Shown here piece after piece: positions 1 through 9,354 of a stretch of 64,000 bases of DNA. This DNA is from Salinivirgaceae bacterium (GTDB taxonomy: Bacteria; Bacteroidota; Bacteroidia; Bacteroidales; SZUA-534). The stretch covers positions 1 to 64,000 of the forward strand of contig JAFVGW010000003.1 of assembly GCA_017474765.1 (NCBI GenBank), in the 5' to 3' direction. The translations under genes were made by a program, and so were the position numbers. Under the pieces are notes generated by a model that had not been told where the DNA came from, ran no database searches, and saw only the letters and a program-made list of their open reading frames with translations. The number at the start of each line of letters is the position of its first letter. Positions within the stretch are counted from its first letter, which is position 1.

Positions 1-360
1 GCCTATTTTTGTCTGCTAAACGACAAGATTAGCCGCGTTGAAGTTACAAACAGCCAATGGAAGAAGGTCAAGGACAGTTTCCCCGACGGGAAGAGGTTTC
101 GCAGTTATCCTGCCATAAAAATCGGACGTTTTGCTGTGTCGATAGACTATCAGGGTCATGAAATCGGCAGCAAATTGATGGACTTGCTGAAAGACCAATT
201 GAACTCACAATTAAGTCAATCTGCATTCCGCTTTATTACTGTAGATGCCTACCATTCTGCCATTCATTTTTACCAGAAAAACGGTTTTGTGGAACTCTCG
301 CAAAAAGAAGAAGATGAGCACACTCGCCTTATGTTTTTCGATATGATGGAAGTTGGTTGA
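1..360 (+). CDS. GNAT-family N-acetyltransferase, 5' truncated by window edge
   Basis: The frame is open from base 1 and encodes about 119 residues, so the true start lies outside the window. The segment VSIDYQGHEIGSKLMDLL resembles the acetyl-CoA binding motif A of GNAT enzymes, which has an R/Q-x-x-G-x-G/A pattern. The later AYHSAIHFYQKNGFVEL is the typical C-terminal GNAT motif. The family transfers an acetyl group from acetyl-CoA to an amine. Small GNATs of this shape include TacT-like toxins that acetylate aminoacyl-tRNA, but no antitoxin partner can be seen here, so the substrate is left open. Confidence 0.75.
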   Translation, partial: AYFCLLNDKISRVEVTNSQWKKVKDSFPDGKRFRSYPAIKIGRFAVSIDYQGHEIGSKLMDLLKDQLNSQLSQSAFRFITVDAYHSAIHFYQKNGFVELSQKEEDEHTRLMFFDMMEVG

Positions 361-423
361 TTATTCTCCTAACGGTTTTCCGTTTTTCAATCCCTCAATC
401 CTTAAATTATTCAATCCTTCAAC

Positions 424-456
424 AAATAAAAAAAGCCACCCCGAAGGATGGCTTTT
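424..456 (-). terminator. Rho-independent terminator of gap
   Basis: A hairpin with arms AAAAGCCA and TGGCTTTT around a GC-rich tip (431-456) is followed on the minus strand by a T-rich run. It lies about 20 bp after the gap stop codon. Confidence 0.8.
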
Positions 457-478
457 CTCATATTTTGTTAAGTCTAAA

Positions 479-1498
<1,020 letters not shown>

Positions 1499-1548
1499 TT
1501 AAAAATTAGAAACTTAAATCTCTTTATTGTTCCCTTTTAAAAATCGCT

Positions 1549-1579
1549 CAAAAGTATAAAATCGGCTTGTAAAAACAAA
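1549..1579 (-). promoter_or_regulatory. gap promoter (Bacteroidota type)
   Basis: Read on the minus strand, TTTG (1576-1579) is separated by 19 bp from TActTTTG (1549-1556). This matches the Bacteroidota sigma consensus TTTG-N19-TAnnTTTG. The implied 5' leader is about 65 nt. Confidence 0.65.
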
Positions 1580-1722
1580 TATGATTTATGCTATTTTTTT
1601 CTTTTTACGAAAAGCACTGAAATTGGAAAACCCGATGATTTTAACTGCTTGTTGGTTAAGACCTTAAACAACAAAACCTGACTTGAGCCAGGCCAGGTGT
1701 GCGATTATAACTTTCACATATT

Positions 1723-1755
1723 AAATAAAAAACCTCATTAAGAGGTTTTTTATTT
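1723..1755. terminator. Perfect 14-bp hairpin, terminator overlapping a stop codon
   Basis: Arms AAATAAAAAACCTC (1723-1736) and GAGGTTTTTTATTT (1742-1755) are exact complements around a 5-nt loop. The element overlaps the stop codon of the small lipoprotein and would terminate its minus-strand transcript. Confidence 0.7.
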
Positions 1756-1888
1756 AGCGCTGTGCGATTTGTTCTGTTGGTTGTGCGTTGTTCTGCGAGT
1801 AAGCGGGGCAATTGCCTTTTGATGATGCGCAAGCCGACAAAACGGCTACTGCAGCCACTGCAACCATAATTACTGCGTATTTTTTCAT
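1754..1888 (-). CDS. Small lipoprotein, 44 residues
   Basis: From the ATG at 1888 the product begins MKKYAVIMVAVAAVAVLSAC. This is a lipoprotein signal peptide with lipobox LSAC, followed by a short polar tail containing GNCPAY. An in-frame ATG two codons upstream (1894) is an alternative start. Tiny lipoproteins with a CPAY segment occur widely in Bacteroidota; I know no assigned function. It should be anchored in the inner or outer membrane. The stop codon is embedded in a strong terminator. Confidence 0.65.
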   Translation of the reverse strand: MKKYAVIMVAVAAVAVLSACASSKGNCPAYSQNNAQPTEQIAQR

Positions 1889-2047
1889 CTCCATAAAGTT
1901 TAAGATTACTAACGGTGTAAAAGTAAAAGTTTTTGTAAACCGCAGCACAAAAAAACTCATTATTTTTTATTAACACTGAAACATTTTCCCGCAATGAGTT
2001 GCACATTGTTTTACAAGAAACTGAATTACAAAAGTTTGGATAAACAA

Positions 2048-2158
2048 AAAGGGGCGGAAACCAAATTCCCGCCCCTTTCTCTTTTATATCAAGCAACCAA
2101 TCTCTCACAAACAGCGTCTTGCAATTGGTTTTGTTTTTAACTTTGGCCTATGACAACT
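2048..2158 (+). repeat. Direct repeat copy A (terminator plus promoter unit)
   Basis: This 111-bp unit recurs at 2649-2760 with one substitution and one T indel. It contains a GC hairpin (AAAGGGGCGG / CCGCCCCTTT), an A/T-rich stretch and a TAacTTTG -7 box (2138-2145). The two copies place the same promoter in front of the genes at 2172 and 2786. A partial third copy, hairpin part only, is at 3324-3393. Confidence 0.85.
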
Positions 2159-2171
2159 AATTTAAAATAGT

Positions 2172-2567
2172 ATGGTAACTAAAGAAATGATAAAAAAGGA
2201 GTACATAGAATTGCGCGATACATACTTGAAAATCGCTGTTCTATTTAGGCAAATACAAGATAAATCTACAACAAAATACAAAAAAGGGTTTGCTATTGAC
2301 TGTTGTCCTAGGTTTTTGGGACAATTTGAGATACGAGCGAATTATATACAAAAGGCTTTAGATGAAGAACGGTTTGATTTAAATACGATTCGACAGGTTC
2401 ATATGAGTTGTTGTACAATTTTTAGAGCATATGAGAGCGTGTATGATTATACAACAGAACACGAAGAAATAGAACGTTTGTTGAAAAGAATTGAACAGGG
2501 ATTAGTAAATACAAATGTTTTTATCAAAGAACTTGAGCAGGAAGAGAATAATAAAAATTTGGTTTAG
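2172..2567 (+). CDS. Hypothetical protein, 131 residues, flanked by direct repeats
   Basis: I do not recognise the family. The product is predicted to be helical and charged, without signal peptide or membrane segment. It has several cysteines (a CC pair near residue 44 and another near 79) and a coiled-coil-like acidic C-terminus. The DNA is much more AT-rich than the neighbouring housekeeping genes. The gene sits between two nearly identical 111-bp repeats and so looks like a cassette gained by duplication or recombination. The ATG at 2172 is chosen because it follows the copy A promoter by about 27 nt; a second ATG lies four codons in. Confidence 0.55.
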   Translation: MVTKEMIKKEYIELRDTYLKIAVLFRQIQDKSTTKYKKGFAIDCCPRFLGQFEIRANYIQKALDEERFDLNTIRQVHMSCCTIFRAYESVYDYTTEHEEIERLLKRIEQGLVNTNVFIKELEQEENNKNLV

Positions 2568-2570
2568 TAG

Positions 2571-2590
2571 TGACGCGGCGCGCCACGTCA
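2571..2590. repeat. 20-bp GC-rich palindrome
   Basis: TGACGCGGCGCGCCACGTCA is symmetric except for one pair of positions. It lies directly behind the stop codon of the preceding AT-rich gene. It could fold as a hairpin, but there is no T-run behind it. Confidence 0.4.
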
Positions 2591-2648
2591 TTACAGGCCA
2601 GTGGTGGCGAAAATCTGCGTTCAAAAAATCGCCCCAGCGTACAAAAAC

Positions 2649-2760
2649 AAAGGGGCGGAAACCAAATTCCCGCCCCTTTCTCTTTTATATCAAGCAACCA
2701 ATCTCTCACAAACAGCGTCTTGCATTTGGTTTTGTTTTTTAACTTTGGCCTATGACAACT
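2649..2760 (+). repeat. Direct repeat copy B (terminator plus promoter unit)
   Basis: This is the second copy of the unit at 2048-2158. Homology with copy C extends leftward (2612-2676), through AATCTGCGTTCAAAAAATCG. It supplies a terminator for the gene at 2172 and a TAacTTTG promoter for the gene at 2786. Confidence 0.85.
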
Positions 2761-2785
2761 TTGCGGACACCTTTAAGGAAAATGT

Positions 2786-3274
2786 ATGAAAGAGAAAATT
2801 AAACGTTTTAAGAGCGGGAAGGAACAGATTTTTGTTTTACTTTTTTATGGGTCCCTATTTATTATAATGTCATATAATTTCATAGACAGCGCATTTCAAG
2901 ACGAAACGGAATTATTAGAACATTGGGGAAAACAAAAATTGGTTGGAAGTGGTGGACAGCGTTCAGCCCAAGCAATAGAGATGTTTGTTATAAACAATTT
3001 CGGGAAAGTTGGATTTTTAGTGTTTTCATTGATAATCGATGCTTTTTTGCTCACAGGCCTTCTAAAAACTATTTCAACTTACCGTCGTTTCAAGAAACGA
3101 GAACGAGAAATCCGTGAAGGCCTGCGCGCCCCCGATGATTATGTGGATGATTACGTGCGAGTTCCATTATGGAGGAAGGTTGTAAACCTGTTTACCAAAA
3201 AACGGAAAAAGAAATACCCTTCGGAGCGAGAAATGCGCGAATCGCTAAAGAAAAACAAATACTATAAGGAGTAG
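2786..3274 (+). CDS. Two-helix membrane protein, unknown function
   Basis: The 162-residue product has a short basic N-terminus, a first hydrophobic helix near residues 16-33, a second near 73-93, and a long basic, KR-rich cytoplasmic tail. I do not recognise the family. An AAGGA sequence 6-10 nt ahead supports the ATG at 2786. Its promoter is the repeat copy B. It is followed by a hairpin that terminates both this gene and convergent carB. Confidence 0.6.
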   Translation: MKEKIKRFKSGKEQIFVLLFYGSLFIIMSYNFIDSAFQDETELLEHWGKQKLVGSGGQRSAQAIEMFVINNFGKVGFLVFSLIIDAFLLTGLLKTISTYRRFKKREREIREGLRAPDDYVDDYVRVPLWRKVVNLFTKKRKKKYPSEREMRESLKKNKYYKE

Positions 3275-3323
3275 GGCAAATCGGCAGTCAATCAATGTTA
3301 TAAAAATCTGCGCCAATCCGTTC

Positions 3324-3393
3324 AATCTGCGTTCAAAAAATCGCCCCAGCGTACAAAAACAAAAAAGGGCGGAAACCAATTTCCCGCCCCTTT
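3324..3393. terminator. Repeat copy C with bidirectional terminator
   Basis: The first 40 bp repeat the sequence at 2612-2651. The hairpin GGGCGG / CCGCCC is followed by TTTTTATT on the plus strand and by a T-rich run on the minus strand. It therefore serves the gene ending at 3274 and carB, which ends at 3444. The promoter half of the repeat is absent. Confidence 0.7.
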
Positions 3394-3443
3394 TTATTCA
3401 AATCCCGAAAACTATCGGGATAAATATCTAACTCCTACCTGAA

Positions 3444-6400
3444 TCAATACTCCTGCCAACTCTTAATCTGAATGTCGCCCATTTCCTTAACGCAACTTGC
3501 GTGGATGAACGCGCTTGCCAGGCGGGCGTTTGTGAGCAATGGGATATTGTGGTCGATGGCCGAGCGGCGGATTTTGTAGCCGTTGGTCAACTCGCGGTGA
3601 GTGTGGTTCTTCGGGATGTTGACAACCAGGTCAATCTTGTGGTCCTGCATAAGTTCGGTGATGTTGGCGTCGCCAGTGTGCTCGTCGGGCCAACTAACGC
3701 GCTCGGCAGTAACACCGTTGTCGGCAAGGAATTTCTGCGTGCCAGCGGTGGCGTAAATCTTAAGGCCTTTCTCCTGAAGCATTTTGCACGAGTCGAGCAA
3801 GTCAACCTTGCCGCGAACGTCGCCCGACGATACCAGAACGCCCTTTTCAGGCTTGTGGAAGCCCACCGAGTAGAGAGCGGCCAGCAGTGCGTCGTTGAAG
3901 TCGGTGCCAAGGCAGCCAACCTCACCCGTCGATGACATATCGACACTCAAAATCGGGTCGGCGCGGTGCAGACGGGCAAACGAGAACTGCGATGCCTTCA
4001 CTCCGATGTGGTCGATGTCGAAATCCGACGAGTCGGCCTTCTGAACAGGCTCGCCAAGCATAATCTTTGTGGCGGTCTCAATGAAGTTGCGTTTCACAAC
4101 CTTCGACACAAACGGGAACGAACGCGATGCGCGCAGGTTGCACTCAATCACCTTAACCTCGTTATTTTTAGCAAGATACTGAATGTTGAACGGTCCGCTG
4201 ATGTTCAACTCTTTGGCTATCTTCTTGCTTATCTGTTTGATGCGGCGTGCTGTTGCCAGATAGATGTTCTGTGCGGGGAACACCAGCGTTGCGTCGCCCG
4301 AGTGGACGCCCGCAAACTCAATGTGCTCCGAGATGGCGTACTCGTAAATCTCGCCGTTCTTGGCCACGGCGTCGAACTCTATCTCCTTGGTATTCTGCAT
4401 AAATTGCGAAACCACAACAGGATACTCCTTCGACACTTTGGCGGCGGCGTTCAGGAAGGTGCGCATTTGGTCCTTGTCGTAGCAGACGTTCATTGCCGCG
4501 CCCGAGAGCACGTACGACGGACGAATCAGCACGGGGAAGCCCACCTCGTCAACAAACTTGTCAATCTCCTCGAAACTTGTCAGAGCCTCCCAGCGCGGTT
4601 GGTCGATGCCCAGTTGGTCGAGCATTGCCGAGAACTTGTTGCGGTTTTCGGCGCGGTCAATCGACACAGGCGATGTGCCCAGAATCGGCACGTTCTGACG
4701 GTAGAGTTTCATTGCCAGGTTGTTCGGAATCTGTCCGCCCACCGACACAATCACGCCCTTCGGAATCTCAAGGTCGATGACGTCGAGCACGCGCTCAAAC
4801 GACAACTCGTCGAAGTACAGGCGGTCGCACATATCGTAGTCGGTGCTGACCGTTTCAGGGTTGTAGTTAATCATTATCGACTTGTAGCCCAGTTTGCGAG
4901 CCGTTTGGATGGCGTTCACCGAGCACCAGTCGAACTCAACGCTTGAGCCGATGCGGTAGGCGCCCGAACCCAGCACGATTATCGACTTGTCGTTTTTGTA
5001 GGCGTAACTGATGCTGTGCTCCTGCACGCCGTAAGTCATATAAAGATAATTAGTTAACTCAGGATGCTCTGATGCCACGGTGTTGATGCGGCGAACGGCG
5101 GGCAGAATGTTGTTCTTCTTGCGGTGGTCGCGCACGCGCAGAATCTCCTTCTCCATTGTGCCCGACGGGTTCTCAACAAAGCGGGCAATTTGGAAGTCGC
5201 TGAATCCCAGACGTTTCGCCTCACGCAGAACGTCGGCGGGCAGGTCCTCAATCTTCTTGTACTGACCCAGAACCTTTGTGTAATCCACAATGTTTTTCAG
5301 TTTCTTGATGAACCAGACGTCGATTTTCGTCAACTCCTCAATGCGCTCAGGCGTGTAGCCCTTCTCAAGCGCTTTCGCGATGGCGAAGATGCGCATATCG
5401 GTCGGGTGGCTCAACTCCTTGTCAAGGTCGTCGAACTCAAGGTCGTTGTTGCCGACAAATCCGTGCATACCCTGACCAATCATACGAAGGCCCTTCTGCA
5501 TAATCTCCTCAAACGATTTGCCGATAGACATAATCTCGCCCACCGACTTCATACTTGAGCCGATTTCGCGGTCAACGCCCACAAACTTGCTCAAGTCCCA
5601 GCGCGGAATCTTGGCGATGATGTAGTCGACCGAAGGCGCAACGTAGGCCGAGTTTGGCGTGCCCATTTCGCCGATTTGGTCCAGAGTGTAGCCCAGCGCC
5701 AGTTTGGCTGCCACAAAGGCGAGCGGGTAGCCCGATGCCTTCGATGCCAGGGCCGATGAGCGGCTCAAGCGGGCGTTTATCTCGATGATTCGATAGTCGT
5801 TGGTCTGCGCGTTGAAGGCGAACTGAATGTTGCACTCGCCCACAATGCCGATGTGGCGCACAACCTTCTTCGCAATCTCCGAGAGCATATTGATTTGCTC
5901 CTCCGAAAGGGTGATGATTGGCGCGATGACGATGCTCTCGCCCGTGTGGATGCCCAGCGGGTCAACATTCTCCATTGGAACCACCGTGAAGCAGTGGTCG
6001 TTGGCGTCGCGGATAACCTCAAACTCAATCTCTTTCCAGCCCTTCAGCGACTCCTCAACCAGAATCTGTTTCGAGTAGGCCAGAGCGTTGTTGCACAGGT
6101 CGATGAACTCTTTCTCGTTGGTGCTGATGCCCGAGCCCAGACCGCCCAAAGCGTAAGCCGAGCGGACCATTACGGGGAAGCCCAGCGTGTGAGCCTCGTC
6201 AAGAGCGTCCTCAAGGCTCTCAACCGCCCGCGACGATGGTGTTTTGGCGTCAATCTCCTTCAGTTTCTTCACAAACAGGTCGCGGTCCTCAGTAATCATA
6301 ATGGCCTCAACCGATGTGCCGAGCACCCGAACGCCGTATTTCTCCAGCACGCCCGAAGTGTAAAGCGCTGTGCCGCAGTTCAGAGCGGTCTGTCCGCCGA

Positions 6401-6659
6401 AAGCGAGCAGAATACCGTCGGGGTTCTCCTTTTTGATGACTTCCTCAACAAAATACGGGGTGATAGGAAGGAAGTAAACCTTGTCCGCAACGCCGTCCGA
6501 CGTCTGTATTGTTGCAATATTGGGGTTTATCAGCACTGTCGATATACCCTCTTCGCGCATAGCCTTCAACGCCTGCGAACCTGAATAGTCAAACTCACCT
6601 GCCTGACCAATCTTCAACGCTCCTGAACCTAACAAGAGCACTTTTTTTACTTCTTTCAT
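3444..6659 (-). CDS. carB: Carbamoyl-phosphate synthase large subunit
   Basis: The 1071-residue subunit makes carbamoyl phosphate from bicarbonate, ATP and ammonia supplied by CarA, feeding arginine and pyrimidine synthesis. Two homologous ATP-grasp halves are visible. The N-terminal half starts LLLGSGALKIGQAGEFDYSG, and the second starts near residue 560 with IVLGSGAYRIGSSVEFDW. The C-terminal 130 residues form the MGS-like allosteric domain. Length is normal. No carA lies beside it. It is downstream of argR and a 37-codon ORF on the same strand, which suggests arginine control. Confidence 0.97.
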   Translation of the reverse strand: MKEVKKVLLLGSGALKIGQAGEFDYSGSQALKAMREEGISTVLINPNIATIQTSDGVADKVYFLPITPYFVEEVIKKENPDGILLAFGGQTALNCGTALYTSGVLEKYGVRVLGTSVEAIMITEDRDLFVKKLKEIDAKTPSSRAVESLEDALDEAHTLGFPVMVRSAYALGGLGSGISTNEKEFIDLCNNALAYSKQILVEESLKGWKEIEFEVIRDANDHCFTVVPMENVDPLGIHTGESIVIAPIITLSEEQINMLSEIAKKVVRHIGIVGECNIQFAFNAQTNDYRIIEINARLSRSSALASKASGYPLAFVAAKLALGYTLDQIGEMGTPNSAYVAPSVDYIIAKIPRWDLSKFVGVDREIGSSMKSVGEIMSIGKSFEEIMQKGLRMIGQGMHGFVGNNDLEFDDLDKELSHPTDMRIFAIAKALEKGYTPERIEELTKIDVWFIKKLKNIVDYTKVLGQYKKIEDLPADVLREAKRLGFSDFQIARFVENPSGTMEKEILRVRDHRKKNNILPAVRRINTVASEHPELTNYLYMTYGVQEHSISYAYKNDKSIIVLGSGAYRIGSSVEFDWCSVNAIQTARKLGYKSIMINYNPETVSTDYDMCDRLYFDELSFERVLDVIDLEIPKGVIVSVGGQIPNNLAMKLYRQNVPILGTSPVSIDRAENRNKFSAMLDQLGIDQPRWEALTSFEEIDKFVDEVGFPVLIRPSYVLSGAAMNVCYDKDQMRTFLNAAAKVSKEYPVVVSQFMQNTKEIEFDAVAKNGEIYEYAISEHIEFAGVHSGDATLVFPAQNIYLATARRIKQISKKIAKELNISGPFNIQYLAKNNEVKVIECNLRASRSFPFVSKVVKRNFIETATKIMLGEPVQKADSSDFDIDHIGVKASQFSFARLHRADPILSVDMSSTGEVGCLGTDFNDALLAALYSVGFHKPEKGVLVSSGDVRGKVDLLDSCKMLQEKGLKIYATAGTQKFLADNGVTAERVSWPDEHTGDANITELMQDHKIDLVVNIPKNHTHRELTNGYKIRRSAIDHNIPLLTNARLASAFIHASCVKEMGDIQIKSWQEY

Positions 6660-6699
6660 ATTCTTTTATTTTGTAGTTATAGTTTTTATCTGTCGGCTT

Positions 6700-6813
6700 T
6701 TACACAAGGCGCACACCAGTTGCGTTCCACTTTTTTGTGAAAAAAACCGCCCCCTTGTCCGCAATTTTCATTGCTGGAACCTTCGAATCGGGAGTGATGA
6801 TTGCCTTTGTCAT
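6700..6813 (-). CDS. Possible small protein of 37 residues between argR and carB
   Basis: An ATG begins 3 nt after the argR stop, and the frame runs MTKAIITPDSKVPAMKIADKG and on to a TAA at 6700-6702. The tight spacing suggests translational coupling to argR. The 40-bp gap to carB leaves room for no other gene. I do not recognise the sequence. It may be a real small gene, a leader, or the remnant of a larger arginine gene. Confidence 0.35.
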   Translation of the reverse strand: MTKAIITPDSKVPAMKIADKGAVFFTKKWNATGVRLV

Positions 6814-6816
6814 TTA

Positions 6817-7302
6817 CTAATACTGGATTTTTCCTGTCAATTCGGGGAAACTTCCAACAAGCGACTGGGCCACGTTTTTGGGCGAAAAGCCGTCTCTGAT
6901 AACAAGTAAAATTGTGTCGTTTCCCGCTATTGTGCCAATCACCGACGGGAAATGCTCGTCGTCGATGGCCTGCGAAATTGGCTGGGCGAATGCTGGCACG
7001 GTTTTAATCACCGCCAGGCTGCTGCCCGAGAACTCAATCGATATAAAGCCGTCGAATGCAGTGGCAGTTTTCGGGAGCGATGTTGCAACCACCTGGCCAC
7101 CCGCTGGCAAAGCATACTTGTAACGACCATCCTGAGTTGGATGTTTATACACCTTCAGCAGTTTGAGGTCGCGCGACAAAGTGGCTTGGGTAATATCACA
7201 GCCGCGATCCGCAAGTGTCTTTAAAAGAGTACTTTGCGAATTGATTTTCTCATTCTGAATGATGTCTGTGATCAATGCCAGCCGTTGGCTCTTGTTTTCC
7301 AT
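6817..7302 (-). CDS. argR: Arginine repressor
   Basis: The 161-residue protein begins MENKSQRLALITDII. Its N-terminal winged helix reads SQSTLLKTLADRGCDITQATLSRDL, and its C-terminal oligomerisation and arginine-binding domain ends with GTIAGNDTILLVIRD. ArgR represses arginine synthesis genes when arginine is bound. The ATG at 7302 is preferred over an upstream in-frame start at 7365 because it gives the family length and follows a TAccTTTG box at 7327-7334. It heads a minus-strand unit that continues into carB. Confidence 0.93.
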   Translation of the reverse strand: MENKSQRLALITDIIQNEKINSQSTLLKTLADRGCDITQATLSRDLKLLKVYKHPTQDGRYKYALPAGGQVVATSLPKTATAFDGFISIEFSGSSLAVIKTVPAFAQPISQAIDDEHFPSVIGTIAGNDTILLVIRDGFSPKNVAQSLVGSFPELTGKIQY

Positions 7303-7607
7303 CGATTGATGTTTATTTATACGTGACAAAGGTAATTCTTTTTTGACAGCGGCACCTTCCTCCACTCAATGTTTGTTCCAAAAAATAAGAAATTCACTTA
7401 TGCGCAGGGAGACACCATTTATGCATAACGCTTATTTAAAGCATTTTAAACAAACGTCATCATTTTTTCAAGATTTCACATAACTCAAACGGTTGACAAA
7501 GACATGGCCCTTTGACAGCGTAATTGTTTGTTTTATTTTTTCTGAAGAGTGGCAAGTTTTTTTAGTATAATTGCATTACCAAAGTTTAACAATTAAGAAA
7601 CAATAGA
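7303..7607. promoter_or_regulatory. Divergent intergenic region argR / lipoprotein with palindrome
   Basis: The region holds a minus-strand -7 box TAccTTTG (7327-7334) for argR and the palindrome TTATGCATAA (7419-7428). The palindrome could be an ARG-box-like operator, but nothing beyond symmetry supports this. It also holds an AT-rich promoter region before 7608. Confidence 0.35.
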
Positions 7608-8699
7608 ATGAAAGGGGTTATAAAAATTGGCCTAATAGCAACAATGCTGACAGCATTTGTATTTGCAGGTTGCAAAAAAGATGATGACAACAACCAAGAT
7701 ATCAAAAAAAGAGGAATGTATTTGTTGTCATCGACACGGGTGGATTATGATACAATTAAGGATCTATATGGAGATCTTATATTTAAAACAACAATTGAGA
7801 GGAAATATGACAAAAAAGGTAATGAGATTGAAGAATTATACACAAAGACCTCAAACGGAGCTGTAATAGAGGAGAAAAAAAGTGAGCGCAAATATGATGA
7901 TAACAACCGTATAATAGAGTTTTCTTCTTCATATTGTGATGAGTTAACAATATACAAATATGACGAACACGGCAATCGTATAGAAAGCACAACCACCAGC
8001 ACCAACATTCTTACCGGAGAAAACTACATATACAATGATAAATATGAATACAAATACAATGGGGGACACATAACAGAAAGGACATGGTATTATAATGGTA
8101 AAATAAAAGAGAAACAAGAACGCTCCTACGATAAAAACACTATCAGTATAACTGGAAAACAATATGGGAATGATGTGGAAGAAAAGTCATATAATACAAT
8201 AGAAGTATATGCCGACTCTGAATATAAACAGATACTAACATCAACTACAAAAAACACATATTTCAGCGTTCGTGTTGATTCGTCGAAATGCGTATACGAA
8301 TATGACAGTGAAGGAAATAAGACGTTTGATGCCTACTACTATAATGGACAATTGAGCTCCCAAACCGAATGGCTGTTTGATGGTAATACTGTAATATACA
8401 CACATCAACAGTTTACAGGCGACATAGGAACTTTTACAACCAAAACTGTCTATTTAAATTCAAATCACGGTAAAATCTTGACATATGAGGAGTCTGCCAA
8501 CTACAACATTACTACAAAAGATGAATACACGTATGATGTTGATGAGGATTTGATTGGGGTGAAGAACTACTATGAGGGAAGGTTAATACGTGAGAAAAAA
8601 GATTATGTATACGATGGAAATACAGTAACGTACACAGAATATGGGTATAGTGACGATGGCACAGAGATTATATATTGGACGGCCGTCTATGGTGATTAA
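7608..8699 (+). CDS. Lipoprotein with YD-like repeats
   Basis: The 363-residue product begins MKGVIKIGLIATMLTAFVF followed by AGCKKDDDN, a lipobox with FAGC. The mature part is built of recurring units of the type YDxxGN-hydrophobic-(D/E)xxxYYNG. These are reminiscent of YD/RHS-type beta-strand repeats (for example YEYDSEGNKTFDAYYYNG). Such repeats form extended beta structures in surface proteins. The gene is AT-rich compared with its neighbours. No enzyme motif is visible, and the function is unknown. Confidence 0.7.
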   Translation: MKGVIKIGLIATMLTAFVFAGCKKDDDNNQDIKKRGMYLLSSTRVDYDTIKDLYGDLIFKTTIERKYDKKGNEIEELYTKTSNGAVIEEKKSERKYDDNNRIIEFSSSYCDELTIYKYDEHGNRIESTTTSTNILTGENYIYNDKYEYKYNGGHITERTWYYNGKIKEKQERSYDKNTISITGKQYGNDVEEKSYNTIEVYADSEYKQILTSTTKNTYFSVRVDSSKCVYEYDSEGNKTFDAYYYNGQLSSQTEWLFDGNTVIYTHQQFTGDIGTFTTKTVYLNSNHGKILTYEESANYNITTKDEYTYDVDEDLIGVKNYYEGRLIREKKDYVYDGNTVTYTEYGYSDDGTEIIYWTAVYGD

Positions 8700-8713
8700 T
8701 CACGATAGCCGTT
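8680..8713 (+). terminator. Hairpin overlapping the lipoprotein stop
   Basis: An imperfect stem is centred on GTGATTAATCAC, with outer arms ACGG-CTAT and ATAG-CCGT, followed by TTTATTT. It spans the stop codon of the lipoprotein gene. Confidence 0.45.
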
Positions 8714-8754
8714 TATTTAATATGGAAGTATTCCTCACCAACTAATTCCCAGAT

Positions 8755-9336
8755 TCAGTCAATCTGTCGGAGGAAATTCACAAGTTTGCCAACAGCAAGC
8801 CCTCTGTGGCTGATTTTGTTTTTCTCTGTCAAAGGCATTTCGGCAAAGGTTCGGTTTTCGCCATCAGGCATGAAAATAGGGTCGTAGCCGAAGCCTTCGG
8901 TTCCTGAAAAAGAAGTGGTTATTGTGCCATTGACAACACCTTCAAACAGATGCTCAACGCCACCCGAAATCAGACAAATCACTGTGCGGAAACGTGCTTT
9001 GCGGTTCGATTGGCCATCAAGCTCGGCGAGCAGTTTTTTCATGTTTTTCACTGAGTCGCACTCCTCCCCTGCATACCGCGCTGTATAAACTCCAGGTTGG
9101 CCGTTCAATGCCTCAACCTCAAGTCCGGTATCATCAGCAAAAACGTCGAGTCCCGTGCGGTCATAAACATAGCGGGCCTTCTCCCGCGCATTGGCCTCAA
9201 GGGTGTCGCCGTTCTCGGGAATGTCTTCCGTAATGCCGATGGCGTCAAGTTCACGGATTTCGTACAATCCGCCAAGCAGATTGTTTATCTCACTGGCCTT
9301 GTGGCTGTTGTGTGTTGCAAAGACAAGAGCTTTCAT
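8755..9336 (-). CDS. rdgB: Non-canonical purine NTP pyrophosphatase (RdgB/HAM1)
   Basis: The 193-residue enzyme hydrolyses dITP, XTP and ITP to monophosphates, protecting DNA from deaminated purines. Family signatures are the N-terminal ATHNSHKASEI, the central FADDTGLEVEALNGQPGVYTAR and the FGYDPIFMP motif. It is the last gene of the minus-strand set coaD - thioredoxin-like - rdgB. Confidence 0.95.
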   Translation of the reverse strand: MKALVFATHNSHKASEINNLLGGLYEIRELDAIGITEDIPENGDTLEANAREKARYVYDRTGLDVFADDTGLEVEALNGQPGVYTARYAGEECDSVKNMKKLLAELDGQSNRKARFRTVICLISGGVEHLFEGVVNGTITTSFSGTEGFGYDPIFMPDGENRTFAEMPLTEKNKISHRGLAVGKLVNFLRQID

Positions 9337-9354
9337 AGGCTTTCCAAATATGAA

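Noticed and set aside
1-360. GNAT toxin of a toxin-antitoxin pair
   Set aside because: The 5' end is cut off and no ribbon-helix-helix antitoxin is visible, so only the GNAT family is claimed.
1656-2108. 150-codon minus-strand frame overlapping the small lipoprotein
   Set aside because: It runs through the terminator hairpins and the direct repeat, and its amino-acid sequence shows no domain. The lipoprotein in another frame has a clear signal peptide.
3966-4946. Long plus-strand open frame of 326 codons inside carB
   Set aside because: It is antisense to a clear, full-length carB, has no recognisable motif and arises from biased codon use. The 243-codon frame at 5853-6584 is rejected for the same reason.
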